The position numbers were made by a program, and so were the translations under genes. Source: Paragordius varius (taxonomy: Eukaryota > Nematomorpha). From it: 64,000 nt of DNA. The notes under the pieces are model-generated. The model was not told the DNA's origin. It did no database searches and was given only the letters and a program-made list of their open reading frames with translations. Positions 1 through 13,300 of the stretch are shown here, piece by piece (the stretch's first letter is position 1; each line of letters starts with the position of its first letter). The stretch lies in the NCBI GenBank assembly GCA_964247055.1, contig OZ176050.1, forward strand, positions 2,294,001 through 2,358,000. Direction: 5' to 3'.

Positions 1-3000
1 CGATCTATTTTTTTACCTCATTACATTCGCGCATGGAGAAATTAGGTCTGGAAGCATATGATCCCGCAACTAGCTTTGATGATTATATAAATAGAATGTT
101 AAAAGTGAAATTAATTCAAGGAGATGACGAAACAAAAAAATGTTATTGGCCTATATCGGTTTATCCCATCTTCCAAAGTTGAAGAAATTTTTTATCCCGT
201 ACTGTTAGAAGAAGTGGCCTGGGATGGGTAGCAGCTGGAAAAAAAGTATTTGTTCTGACATACAATGTGTTTGCAGCCAGGTTCCAGTTTACGCAACTCC
301 GAAGGGAACCCACGGAATCAGTGATGGATTATTTGATTCGGGTAAAGGAATGTGGTGCCCAGTGTAACTTTGGGCAAGATGCAATCCTAGAATCAGAGAT
401 AGGTTTGTTGGAGGATTACAACTCAAGAAATAGATTCGTTCACAAAATTTCCAGATGCAATGTGGGACCATAACGTTGGAGATGGTGGTAAAAATGGCAA
501 TGGCGTACGAAAAACAGTTGTTTGATTGATCAGAATCCCGGCAATATGCAGGTTGTGATGATAAGAAAAAAGTGTGGAAAATGTGGATACGTGCATGCGA
601 TCAACTGGTGTCCCGCTTCAAACAAAGAGTGTTATTGATGCAAAGGACGAGGTCATTTTGGCAGGTGCCGGCGAATTAATATAGTGAATGGTAACAATAA
701 TAATAATGAAGCCCGACAAGCAAGTCTAAATGGCCATTGGGTGAGGATGTTGTAAGATACCGGAGCTCAAATATCATAGATTGGGAAAAGCACGTGGCTG
801 GAGATTGGAAAGAAGATCTTAGCACCCGCGGGTCCTATAGTTGGGTTAAACCATCAAGGTGTAGATGGTAGATGTGAAATGGAACGGTATGGTCAAACAG
901 TTGGAATGTATGGTTACCAGGGAGGATTGGGGTAACATTTTTGGGTTACCGTGGATGAAAAGCTTTTAACGTAGATTTCCAGAGGCTGTAGTTGTTAAAA
1001 ATGAGTTACGTGGATTTAAATAATTTAAGGATAAGTTTTGTGAGATTGGATGTTCCACTGGACCAAAATCAAGTTGTTGCTCAAAAAGGGAGCCCCAAAA
1101 GATTTTCACCCAGGAGGGTACCTATCCAGCTTCAGTCTAAGGTGGAGAGTGAATTAAAGAGGCTTGAAAGTCTGGGTATCAGAGTCCATATACCCCTCGC
1201 AAACACGAATTAACTGGGTAACTCCGTTGGTGATAGTTAAAAAGAATAATAATGTTCGCATATATGGTTATTTTAGGGTTACTGTTAACCCAATTCTGGT
1301 TCTTGTCGATCATTTTATTCCAACGTTCGATCAATTAGTGTTCAAAATGGGGCAAAGAAAAGTTTTTACGACCCTAGATCTAAAAGAAGCTTACTGGCAA
1401 ATGCCGATACACCAAGATTACCAACATTTACTCGCGTTCAGTTCACATATAGGTCTGATTTAATAGACTGCCATTTGGAATATCTAGTGCACCCACGATA
1501 TTTCAACAAATTATGGATGAGTTATTAAAAGATTGTCCAGGTACAACGGTTTACTTAGATGATGTAATTGTTAGTGGAACAACGGTAATGGACCATAAAG
1601 ATAACTTAGAAAAAGTTTTGAACAAATAAGCTACTGTAGGTTTGGAATTAAAAAAGAATAAAATTCAATTAGCTCGTTCCTCAGTGTCATACTTAGGCTA
1701 TATAATTTCAGACAAAGGAATAAACCTGATAACGAAAAAGTTAAAGCGATTTTGAATTGTCCTACACCTACCAATAAAACATCACTTCGGTCTTTTTGGG
1801 AATGTTAAATTTTCACGCTTGTTTTATTCCATCTTTGCATGCTACGATCGCGGATTTACATACGCTCACAGGTGCTAAGAAACGGTGTTGGTCGACAAAA
1901 GAAGAGATGATTTTTGATAAAGCTAAACTGTTGGTAAGTAATGCATTATATCTAACATCGTTTAACCCAAACCTTCCGTTAGTGTTGGAAACAGATGCAT
2001 CGAATGACGGGTTCGGAGCAGTTTTATCACATATGACAAGTGAGGGAAAACGGCCGATAGCTTTTGCGTCTCGAAAATGTGCGAAGGCAGAACAACATTT
2101 CTCGGTAATTGAAAAAGAAGCAAGGGCAATTTTATATGCGCTAGAAAAATTTGAAATGTTTGTGTATGGCAGAAAGTTCATATTATTAACCGATCATAAA
2201 CCCCTGATCAAGTTGTTTGGCTTTAAGAGGGATCTAAGTAATATTAACAATAGTAGATTAGTAAGATGGATACTCAGAACATCCGATTATAATTTTACTA
2301 TACAATATATTAATGGTTCTGAAAATTTAGCGGATTGGTTATCTCGTCTACCGTATGAAGAACCGACTGAGGAAGTTGAGGAGCAATCCAGGCAAATCAA
2401 CTTTCTAACAACTGACAACTTAAGCGTGCGAATGAAAGAAAATATTTTACGGGTTGAGTTTTTGATGACAAGCGGCTCTACATCATAATGATTGGTCAGC
2501 TCCAATTTTAAATTTTTGAGTATAAGAAACGAAATACAAGAATCATATGGTTTGTTGTATTGGGGCGATCGTCTGTTTATTCCCAGGGCGTTGCGAAATG
2601 AAACGTTAAAATTTTTGCATATTGGACATTCGGGGGCTAATGTAATGAAAGAGTCTGCCAAGGCAAGGGTTGGCCAGATCCAAGACATCGAAAGTTATGT
2701 GAGATCTTGTATGGGGTGTCAGTAAAACCGTAGTAACATAAAAAGCAGTCCCACGTACAAATGGAATTTTAATACGGGTATCTGGGAACGGATACATCTT
2801 GATGTTGCCGGTCCTATTGATGGGTTTTATTGGATAGTAGCTATCGATAGTAGCTCTAGATGAAGTCGAATTGCTAAGAATTTAGATTCTGCAAACATAT
2901 TATATTGGTTAGAAATTTGGTGTGTAAGGTACGGGTTTCCTCGAATAATAGTTACCGATAATGCATCATATTTAGCATCGAAGGATTTTGTAGATACCTT

Positions 3001-3660
3001 GCATCGAGCAAACAATGCCACTGGTGCCCCCTATCATCAACGAATAAATGGACTGGTGGAGCGTGTCATTCTTAAAAGCATACTATAAATTGCTAACAGA
3101 TTCTAAGCTGATTCCTAACAAAAAAATAAATCAAGTGTTATGGGGTGATCGCTCCGCCGTACATAGCGCCACAAAAGAGTGCCCGTATAACTTATTTCTG
3201 AAAAGAAATATTAATACCTGCTTCTCTTGGCTTAGGTAAACACCTTTACCACAATTAGAGGACGACATAATACCCAATCAAGTTTGTAGTCCGAACGAAG
3301 AAGTGTACATAAAGAATGAAATCAATTCGGGGTGGAGAAAAGGTTCAATTTTTCAATTTTGGAGAGATCAGGGGTACTCTCGTACACGGTTAAAGATAGA
3401 AGTCGAACCCTTCGCAAGCATGCGGTCAATTACGGCCGACCGGAGTCGAGAACTGTGAAGAGGAGAATGATAATTTAACGATAAACCAAACTGATGAAGA
3501 TTACAACCAATAATCGGGAGGTGGGGGAGGAACAAAGCAAAGAAAACGAAAAAGACACCCAGGTTGAAATAAGAACGGAAAAGACAACTTAGAGAGAACT
3601 TGAAATGAGATATCCTCTTAGGGAAATAAAAGCACCAGATCGGCTTGGATTCGGATAAGG
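1..3660 (+). mobile_element. Decayed Ty3/gypsy LTR retrotransposon (gag-pol relic)
   Basis: The element enters already inside gag at the window edge. In order one can read: a gag-like segment (about 1-530) with the phrase ESVMDYLIRVKECG; a cysteine/histidine zinc-knuckle-like stretch (about 570-650); an aspartic protease with DTGAQIS near 755-775; reverse transcriptase (about 1000-1800) with the catalytic YLDDVIV near 1551; RNase H (about 1960-2340) with ETDASNDGFGAVLSH and LLTDHKPL; an integrase zinc finger (about 2600-2725) ending CMGCQ; and an integrase core with TDNASYL and NGLVERV (about 2950-3065). A YPLREIKAPDRL-like tail near 3610-3650 fits the usual end of gypsy integrases. The reading is interrupted by many stops and frameshifts, so it is a dead copy. 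No LTR is visible downstream. The gypsy class follows from the order PR-RT-RH-IN; the family is not assigned. Confidence 0.93.
1796..2488 (+). pseudogene. RT thumb/RNase H segment of the gypsy relic
   Basis: This is the longest uninterrupted piece of the retrotransposon (230 codons). It starts in the RT connection region (about residues 1-55). It then covers RNase H with the first catalytic Asp in LETDASNDGFGA (about residues 62-75), the Glu-bearing VIEKEARAILYAL (about 103-115) and the Asp of LLTDHKP (about 129-135). It runs into the linker before the integrase zinc finger and ends at a stop, although integrase-like sequence resumes just downstream in another open stretch. It has no independent gene function; it is the least damaged part of the relic. 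Confidence 0.85.
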
Positions 3661-3884
3661 AGATATGATAGATTTGAATACATCAGTTTTAACCTTAGAC
3701 TAGACAAATTTATATATTAGATTTGAATCATTTTTCATGATCTTTTATATTTGAGTTAAACTATTGTATCAATTTTGTATTTAACCATGTAATTTTACCT
3801 TGATTTAACATGTAAATATTATATTCACAAAAAATGTATAAACATCGCTTTATATAGTGTAGTTTTTTCATTTTATCTCAATAA

Positions 3885-5445
3885 TTATAATTGTTTTACG
3901 GTTTCTCGATTTACCACAATAATCCACAACAAAATTTTGCTTGCATGAATAAGAACTATGTTTTTATAGTTCTCGCAATTAAATTTATCTCCCTTTAGGA
4001 TTGGGATAAACAGTAAAGTTTGCCAGTCTTTTGGCATCGACCTCCATACTTCCTGACACAATCTATGTATAACTGATATCGGTATATCTCTTATTAATTC
4101 CAAGGAATATTATCTATTCCAGAGGCTTTCCTTATTGGTATCGATTATAAAGCTTTTACTACCTCTGCTTCTAATATACATAACTCATCATCCCCATTCC
4201 CATATAAATGTCTATAGTTTGCAAGTGGGTGTGCATTATATAGCTGTTTGGTGTAACTTGCTCATCCTTTAACTTCTATTTCCGTCGTCAAGATCCTTTC
4301 ATTGTCCTTAATATTAATGTTTGGAAGTTGGTATTGATTTTTTACTCTTCTGGTTTGGAACAGAGGTTTACTTAAGCCTTTTCTGTAAGCTTCCTCAATA
4401 ATCGTCCATTGTTAATTACAGTGTTCCTCCAGGTCTTCCTTTTCTGTCTCTAGAGTCTTGAATTTTGTTTTTTAACCATATCTCTTTCTCCGCTTTTCTA
4501 GCTCTTCTACTTTCTTCAATTATTTTTATACAGTCATCTGGTAACCCTTTTTTATATGATGTTTTTTTTCTTTGGTAAATATTTGTGCTGTCTCTTGAAT
4601 TATTGTTTTTATATTATTCCATTGGTTTTCTGAGTTATTATCTATCGTAGCTAACAAATCAAATCTATTATTTACTTCTAACTTATATTTTAAGGATTTG
4701 TTCTACGTTGTATTTGTGCTCTTTTTTCTTATTCCGGTATTTTAACATATGCGTTTTAATTGTTGTTATTAATAGATGGTGATCGCTTGAGCAGTCACAA
4801 CTTTTTTTGGTTTTAGCATTTATGAATTTTCCATTTTTGTTGTCCGATAAATCTATTTAATTTTAATTTTCCCATAAGGGGAGGTCCAGATATATAACAG
4901 TCTTTTATGTTGTTTTTACCATGTATTCACAACAAACATTTGATTAATCATACAGAATTCGATCGATCGTTCACCAGATTCGTTCCTTTCGCCTAATCCG
5001 TGTTTTCCCACTATCGTGTCTTACTCTTGTCCAACCTTTCTATTCCAATCACCACCTATTATAATCATATCCTTTTTAGGTACAGAATTTATTAAGTCTT
5101 GGAGCTGTTTGTAAAATGCATCTATCTTTTCTTGTTCAGAGTCCGCTGTAGGGGCAGACACAATGATATATGTTAAATTAACCTGGCTAGCATTAAATCT
5201 GATGCTCATGATTAATTATATGAATTCTACGAATTGGCATATTTATTACATTCTTTATTTAATACACCAACATCCTCCCTCCTTATTTCACCGTGTCCCG
5301 ACATATAAATACAATTTTCTTCGGTATATAAAACACCGTTGCCCTTGTAATGGGTTTTAGTGATTCCCAAAATGTTTAATTGGATTTTTTGCATATCCTT
5401 TTCTTCATTCCAACTCGCGTTCCAGCAGGGGTTCTAACAAAAATA
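3885..5445 (-). mobile_element. Decayed non-LTR retrotransposon (LINE), endonuclease plus RT start
   Basis: Read on the minus strand from about 5445 downward. An APE-type endonuclease opens with NILGITKTHYKGNG-like text spread over several frames near 5330-5400. It continues with KKDMIIIGGDWNRKVGQE at 5021-5080 and a SSDHHLL-like block near 4780. The RT start is visible at 3885-4103 as VWRSMPKDWQTLLFIPILKGD followed by C.NYKNIVLI, the usual entry to LINE RT domain 0/1. Stops and frameshifts occur throughout. The catalytic FADD part of RT is missing, so the copy is truncated as well as mutated. Similar endonuclease text recurs on the plus strand at 48.9-49.47 kb. Clade (RTE, Jockey or CR1-like) cannot be set by eye. 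Confidence 0.8.
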
Positions 5446-7876
5446 TGCAATGAAACGTATAATACTAAATATATATATCTGATAAGCAAAATGTATAATT
5501 AATCGATATAAATAGACTAATGATTTATGATAATGTAGCAATACGATGAGTAAAAACCTAAAAATGACAAATGGCAATCGAGATACCGATTTTCAAAAGT
5601 CACCCAAAATTATGGTACGACATCATATTTTATTGCGCTAACAAAGCAAACGAATTAAATATGGAGAATAAGCATAAAATCTATTTATAAATTTTTGATA
5701 GTCCATAAATAGTTACTACATGACAGAATCATTTAACTGAATTAAGATTGTGATATATTCGGATATAGGGGTTAAAAAAGTAATAAAAGGCATAAAAACA
5801 ATTATTTTGGTTTTAATTGACCAATATATGAAAAGGTACTTGAAATATGGAATTAAAATTCGGATAAAGATAATAGAATTGTTTAACTTTTAACCTGAGT
5901 TGATATTTTCTATTCAACGTAAATTAGTTTAAAGATATGAGTCTCATGCAATAAAAAACCATTTGTGGTGATATAAAAAATTTCTAATCTATTCTATTAT
6001 TTTTTAAACTAAATGTAAAGTAAAAAATAAAAATATTAGGTATGAACAGGGAGATTCTATACAGGTCTTGGCATCCTTACTACCGGGCGGACAAGATGAT
6101 TGTATGATTATATATACATATAAGAATTAAAAACTGACCTTAGAAAGAATATAGATACTTGAAGTAGTTTGTATTTTAATATAAACAAATTTGTGAAGTA
6201 CAAAAAACAGAAAAAACAAAAAAGAAATATATTCGCTAAAAATTTATGCAAAAAAACACAAAAAAAGACGATGTATTTAAAAAATATTCTTCTTAATTTG
6301 AATTGAATTCCTCTGATTTAATTAGGCTAATTAAAGTTAAGTAAAAGAAAATCCAATGCTTCGCGCCACACTTGCGACCGAGCATAAAAAGAAAATTATA
6401 TAACATAATTTTAAATAGTTATTAACGTTTAATCATTTTAATCATAAAACCGTATATCTTTATTAATTTTATAAGATTAATTTAAATATTTATATGATTT
6501 AAACACGTAATTAAAAATATATAAGCTTTCTAGGTTATTACAACATTGAAAATATTCAAAAGTTAATAATTTTATAAAATGGGAAATAAATTAGTTTGAA
6601 ACAAAGTTTTTGAATAATTATTTTTCATGATAAATATATCATAAATAAAGATTAGGTTGGAAATAAAATATAATGCAAAAATTATGGTTAAATTAAAAAG
6701 AATTTAAGGACAAGTGTTCAAGGACACTCTTGAAGTACAAATGGTATTAATATCAAAACAACTAATTAGGTTCTTTAGCAGTTTAATTATAAATCGGTAG
6801 ATTTTTTTCATGTATAAATGGTCTCAAAACCAAATTATATATTTTTGGATGCCACGATAATTGAGGTGTGTTTTTGGAGATTTCGACAGGTCGACCCAAA
6901 CCATAGGCATTATCTGGCGAAAAGCAACAACTAAGTTTCGCCAACCTTTGGTTTTTTCATTCCGAATGCATACAGTTGGCTTGGATCGACAAAATGATGC
7001 GAATCAAAAAATCAATTCAAACTATTATTCCAGCCCAAAATATTGACTGACGAATGATAAGGCGGGTGATGCGTTTATAAAGCATCTATCATCGCCAAGT
7101 CTAGGTTTTCCCTGTTAGTGTTCTAAATGTCCAAATCCTTTTCATTAAGCCAGTGCTCAGCACAAATATAATCGCGGGCCAAATAATCGTCAGGCTGCAT
7201 TCGAAAAATAGATGGGCATTAATAAATTTTAAATTTTAATTCAAATTTTGTAAAAAAGGAAACAAAATATTCGATATTGACTTATCAAGATAATTAATTT
7301 AAAATATAACAATTTTACAGAATTTATGAGCATAAAACGTCCATGTACTTGGTAAGTTTCCAATTAGCGGGCCACATAATATCTTAAAGGAAAGAACCAA
7401 AATTTATTTATTTGTTTTGTTTTAAACTGAATATAAAATTATGCTGAGTCAGAAATATCGTTTATATCCACTTGACACAGTGTTAGAAGGGGCGTTGTAA
7501 TATGATTTACTTTACCGATATATTTATACACTCGAATTTACAGTATAAGTATACATTGCTAGAAAGATATTAATGATTGCTAAATAGCACATGGCTTGTA
7601 GTTTTTTTCTTTTTACATTTATTAGCTAATAATACTGCTCTTTGTTGTATATACTGTGAAATTAAGCAATGTATACTTCATAAGTAATTTTTATAAGTAT
7701 TAGTCTCATTATTTTTATTTTGCATTTATTAATTGGTGCATTGCACATATCTTCAAATTGACAATGTTATATAATCATTAAATTACAATTTTTTATTCAG
7801 TATTATATCAAATTAAGTTATCCCGGGTCTCTTAATTTAGCAGGAATAGCTGAGCGTTCATTAACATATTTTGGTA
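5446..7876. other. AT-rich intergenic stretch, no gene recognised
   Basis: Between the LINE relic and the proline-rich gene I see only AT-rich sequence with short poly-A/poly-T tracts. A 61-codon plus-strand open frame at 6861-7046 has no recognisable motif and its composition does not stand out. No tRNA-like or rRNA-like block was noticed. The part next to 7876 would contain the 3' untranslated region of the minus-strand gene. Confidence 0.5.
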
Positions 7877-10302
7877 CTAGGTTGTTTTTACACTAAAACA
7901 ATTCCACCATTTTTTCTTTTTATTTTTGTGAGTTGTTGCATTCGGGGTGGGTGAACGACGCGGTAAAACTTGAGCAAATCTTGGGCTATTGTTGTTTGGG
8001 GGTGGTGGTCTTGGGGCAATGTTTGGCGGTTTTGTGAATCCAGTGGATGGAGAACAAGCGGGAATCGTATATCTTGGGTTGTCGTTGTTTGGGGGTGGTG
8101 GTCTTGTTGCAAAGTTTCCAGTGGATGGAGAAAAGGCGGGAATCACATATCTTGGGTTAGTGCTTGGTGGCGGCGGTCTTGGTGCTAGGTTTTGCGGTAG
8201 CGGCATTGGCGGTTTTAATGCTTTAGATGGAGAAAAAGCAGGAGTCTCATGCACACCTTGAGAAAAAGGCGGCCTATTTACTAATAAACCTTGGCGTGGG
8301 GGAAGTGGCGGCGGTTGTTGATCATGCAATTGATTGATATAAATTGGTTCGGATGGATTAGGGGGTCTATTCATCCTTAAACCTGGACCTCGGATTGGTG
8401 GCAGCTGTTGATGATTGTTAGATTGATTTATATAAATTGGTTCTGCGAAACTAGGCGGTCTGTTCATTATTGATCCTTGACGAGGGAGAAGTGGTGGTGG
8501 TTGTTGATCATTCAATTGATTTATATATATCGGTTCGGATGGATTAGGGGGTCTATTCATCCTTAAACCTGGACCTCGGATTGGTGGCAGCTGTTGATGA
8601 TTGTTAGATTGATTTATATAAATTGGTTCTAACGAACTAGGCGGTCTATTCATTATGAAACCTTGACGAGGGAGTAGTGGTGGTGGTTGTTGATCATTCA
8701 ATTGATTCATATATATTGGCTCGGATGGATTAGGGGGTCTATTCATCCTTAAACCTTGACCCCGGAGTGGCGGCTGATGATTGTTAGATTGATTCATATA
8801 AATTGGTTGTGAGGAACTAGGTGTTCTATTCATTATTGATCCTTGACGAGGGGCAAGTGGTGGCGGTTGTTGATCATTGAATTGATTTATGTAAATTGGT
8901 ACGGATGAACCTGGGGATCTATTTTTCCTTAAACCTTGACGGGGTGGAAGTGGTGGTGGCGGTTGATGATGATTGTTAGATTGATTTATATAAATTGGTT
9001 CGGAGGAATCTGTAAAATCACTCAGACTTTCATTCGTTATTGGTTTTGTTATTTTATTATTTTGATATGGGGTTGGAGCGGATAGTTTGCGCTTTGTGAC
9101 AACTTGTGTCGTTTCGTCCTTTGAAGAGTCCTTTTTCTTTTGCCTTTTACTTTCATTCTTGTGTTCTTTTGAATCAGAGGTCTTGGATTGCTTTTGTCCT
9201 TTAAAAGAAGAAATGTTTATTAAGCTTAAGAATTAGTGAAAAATAATACCTTTTATTCATTTTATCATAATTTTTAAAATATTTTGTTTAATGGCATTTC
9301 GAAATTTTATTTTAATAATAAAGCCATATATTTAGATGAAATTATTTATGTGCATGTAAAACCTTTTTTATTCGGTTTCACCACAAGATCAGTTAGAGAT
9401 TCTACTTCAAGGTCTGCATATTTTTTCACTAATTTTTGAACTATATTTTTTTCAAATTGGCGTTCTCTATACCGTTCATTTTTATACATCACATATATGG
9501 ACTCCAAGTTTTGCGAAACTTGTTGCGAATATTCCTCTAACTGTTTGCAAATTTCGGCTTCTTGGCGTAAAATCTCCTCACAATGAAGGGACGTCAACTT
9601 TTTATTTTTCTGTTGTATAGTTATGGCTGTTCCTTGTAATATACAGGGGCCAGGCTTTGTCTTTTGCCAAAGCTCAAACGGCTTAGGTCGGTATATATAA
9701 AAACTGTCATTTGGTCCATACATTTGTGGCGGTTTGTCTTTCTTTTCTCCCCTAACTGATTGATTATTTTCCGTTTCATTTTCGTGTGGATCTTTATTTG
9801 GTAAATTTTTTGTAGACTTATTATTGCGACGTTGTACACAATTGTCTAATAATATGCTAATTAATGTTTGTATGGCAAAATAGGCTATTATCTCTTGCCA
9901 TTTCCTGATTTCAGCAGTATTGTAAAAATTATTTTTACTTGTATCGTCAATTGCGGTTTTATCAGTATTTGGTGATTGTGTATTGTTATAATTAATAATA
10001 GCATCATTTTGCGAATTATTTTCTGTATCTTCATAGGAGATGATATCCTGTTCATCTGCTTCAGCTTTAAAATCACCAAGCTCTGTGTCAGAGCTGGTGT
10101 TTTCATTTGTAATAGGAGAAAATTCATTGTGAGGTGTACTAATTGCGTTTTGGGGTGAATTAGTTGTGTTAACCTGTAAAGGTGATGGAGAATGTGGGTG
10201 TAAATTGGAAGTTGCATTTGGATCTTCGTCCATGAATGGTACCAAACAGGTATTGCATTGGTTAAACGGTTTTTGACAAGTTCGGCATATTTTAAAACTC
10301 AT
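7877..10302 (-). CDS. Two-exon gene: repetitive proline/asparagine-rich protein with YxN and proline/arginine motifs
   Basis: Exons (minus): 10302-9363 and 9198-7877, intron 9362-9199 (164 nt, GT...AG, phase 1). The joined frame gives 753 residues. No homologue is recognised. The N-terminus has CxxC-x6-CxxC (residues 6-19), zinc-finger-like. An acidic, Asn/Ser-rich region follows to about residue 150, then a basic stretch, then a probable coiled coil (about 235-300). After the junction come a Lys/Ser-rich linker and eight tandem copies of a roughly 31-residue unit. Each unit holds PIY[I/M]NQ, and they alternate between SNNH and ND/HDQQ versions. Most units end in a proline/arginine segment, the clearest being PPPLPPRQG. 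A tail with three (S)TNPRYVIPAFSPS-like units ends in a polybasic KNKKKKWWNCF segment. There is no signal peptide, so an intracellular location is likely. YxN and PxxPxR are known classes of Grb2-type SH2 and SH3 ligands; a scaffold role is inference. The intron donor (GTTTTA) and acceptor (AAAG) are weak, so the join needs RNA support. Confidence 0.72.
8270..9010 (-). repeat. Coding minisatellite inside the proline-rich gene (186-bp dimer units)
   Basis: The 31-codon protein repeats are encoded by a tandem DNA array. The anchor GGATGGATTAGGGGG recurs at about 8351, 8537 and 8723, a spacing of 186 bp. That is one dimer of two alternating 31-codon units. Sequence identity between dimers is very high over long stretches, which suggests recent duplication or gene conversion. 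Copy number may vary between alleles. Units at both ends of the array are more diverged. Confidence 0.85.
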
Positions 10303-13300
10303 TATTAATCGATGTCGGGGTGTATTATTTATTGAAATATTAAAAACACAACATTAAATTGAAAGATATTTTTATATAAGATAATTTGATTGTTAATATC
10401 AATTTTAAACATGACGTATTAAACCATCAATAAAACCTCAATTTATTGTGTAAAAAAACAATAAATTAATAAACATATATATATATATCCTTTTTTAACC
10501 AAAGTTTCTAAATTGGTCGCGTTTTTTGTCCTATATTTGGAATATAAAAAAAATAATATGAGTAAATATATTGCATTAAATTAAATTTCATTAAATAATT
10601 AATATAATAAAATCCCGCTATCCATACAAAAGTCGTCAGGGCTATAATCTTTCCTACCAAGCTATCTGCCATCAACTTTTTTATGAAAAAAGTGTTGCAT
10701 TGTTATTTTTAGGTATATGTGTCAAATTCTTTTTATCTCTACACAAAAAAAGGAATAAAATGTTTAATATGCCTAGGGTTGTGCCCGTTAGTCTATGACC
10801 TAAGTCATTTTTTTTATTTTTTTATTTTATTAATTTTCGTTTTAGGAAAACAAAACCTTTATTATTTAAATATGTATTATTTTGATTTAAATATCATATG
10901 ATATACATTTTTTCTTACTTCCTCATAATGAATCAGCCTTGTGGAAATTTATAGAAAATCAAGTTACAAGCTAGAAATGCAATTGCACTATATATTTAAA
11001 TAAAAACCGAACGAAGAAACATATAAAGAAGTTTATAAAATAAATTATGACAGAAGATAAAGCAAACTAATATTTAATTTCTTAGGTTTAGTTTTATTTT
11101 CTGTTTTCAAGAAGAAAATAGCCAGAAACATTTAGCAAAATTTATTTTACATCCTCTAATTTTAACTTAGAAAAGGAACATTTCCGGATTTCATTAATAG
11201 TTTGAAATAATTATTTGAGCATAAATAGGTTCCAATAAATTCCTATTGTTAGTCTTATCTCTCTGTGATTTAAAACTTTCTATAGTCTTTATGTATGATT
11301 GCAGGTAAGATATTAATTGTAGAAATTTAAATTATCAGTATTGGTGAAAGTATACTTTTAAAAAATATACTTTATGTAAAATCTTTTTTATGTAATTTAA
11401 TCAAATTATGTATGTAGTTATTTTATTGGCAATAACATATGGGACCCCTTTTTTGAAAAAGAGGGTCAAAATAACAACCCTAAATATGCCAATTACTATA
11501 TCACTCATGTTGATATTTTTAACATATTGCCAATCCGTTGTCCGTTAACACTAATTTATATTCCTTGAAAACAATATGCATCTCTAGGTTTAGTCAAATT
11601 ATACATGCTTAAACCCTTAAATAATATGGTTATAGGTAGGTAAAGTGTTTTCGATTTAAAGCTTATTCGTAGTCAAATGTGCGCCAATTTGCTCTTGTAA
11701 AGGGATATAAAATTTTGTAATTATAATTTGTGTAATTAAATATATTTTAATAAATTTTAAAATCATTACAGTGTCCATAATTACAAGGTTCCCCTTTTAA
11801 ACTAATATGTCTGGTAAGCGTTGATTTTTCAATTTGATTGTGTAAATGGTTATTTGAATATATTCGTGCTCTAAATGGGTTTGCATTAAAGGTGATACGG
11901 ACACCAATATTATTAATTTAATAATATTAACATTTTTATGTAATGAGATGAATTTTAGATTTTTGGAAATATCAAAATATGCCCATAACTTGTTGATAAC
12001 CCATGACATATGGATATACAAATAAGCCGGTGCAATTTAGATTCGATCTGGCACATGCACATCCTGTTGGAATTTATTGATTTTAAAAACTACTCAGATT
12101 TAGACGCAATCTCTAAAGAGCATCGCAAAGAAGAAAAATATAATGAGTTTTGGCAAGATGTGCGAAACAAATATGAAAACATAAAAAAATGTGCCCAGGT
12201 TATCTTCACCGTTTTCCCTTCAACTTACATATGCTAGGCGGCATATTTAAAAATTAAATATGTCACACTTATAATCGCCTCACAGAGGTCAATACGGACG
12301 ACGTATGAGTATCGGCCTATCATGAGGCTACACAAGATTTTTGTTGATTAATATTTAAATTTATTTTATTATCAAAAATTTTGTTTGGTAGTAGATATAT
12401 TTTGGGTGCTAAGTGCGACCAGAATAAATCTCGGTCTACTGATATATCTAATATTTGTAGATATTAGCCAAAAAAGATATTTTTTGGTGAGTACCACTAG
12501 TGTTAAAACAAATCATAATACTGGAATCGATTTAACTTTAGAAGAAGTGGATCTTTAGGCGTCATTCTGATCAGTGTCCAGGATTAAAGACCCTTTAAGA
12601 TGGTATTTGCGAAACGACAATTTACCAAATATAACCTGAATTCCACAATTTGCACATCTTTTTAACATATTATTCAATTTTTCCAAGGAATTAGCGAAAA
12701 TTGTCGATAATAGCAGTTATATTGCCTTCGTTAATTTAAATAGATAGGTTGACCATCTGTCATTTACACATATATTATATGTTAATTTATTTAAACGTTT
12801 TATAATTTGTAACATGTTTCAAAAACTGTGGTAACTAAACACTCTAAAAATCCTATTATTATATAATCTAAAAGTTGAATTGTGATTTTATCTTTCATGG
12901 GAGATGATATTTAGTCTATTTCAAACATTTTTTCGAAATGTGAAATATTGTGGATTGAAAATCAGTTAAAAGCAATTCAAATAATTTAGAAATGTAAAAT
13001 GAATATTTTTACAAAATGGTTAGTTTTGTAAGAATATTTTAAAATATAATATATAAACTATATAAACCATTTTCAAGTATATTACAGAGTTTTGTAAAAA
13101 AATTATTAATTGCGGTAATAGCCAATAAAAATAACTGTTTTGATGCCATAGTTTAAACAATCATATTTTAATTATAAAAAAATTGTATCCAAATCTCCCA
13201 TAAAATGTAATAGTATTTTGGTCTTTAGTATACTCATTTTATTCAATAAATCTCTCAGATTTTGGTTGTAAATAAATTTTCTTTAACTCAAAAATTAAAC

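Noticed and set aside
1-3660. Possibility that the gypsy-like element is an endogenous retrovirus with an envelope gene
   Set aside because: No envelope-like open frame follows integrase; sequence after 3660 is AT-rich and then LINE on the other strand.
7970-8261. Plus-strand open frames rich in Gly/Trp over the proline-rich exon
   Set aside because: They are the antisense shadow of CCN/CCA proline codons in the minus-strand repeat gene.
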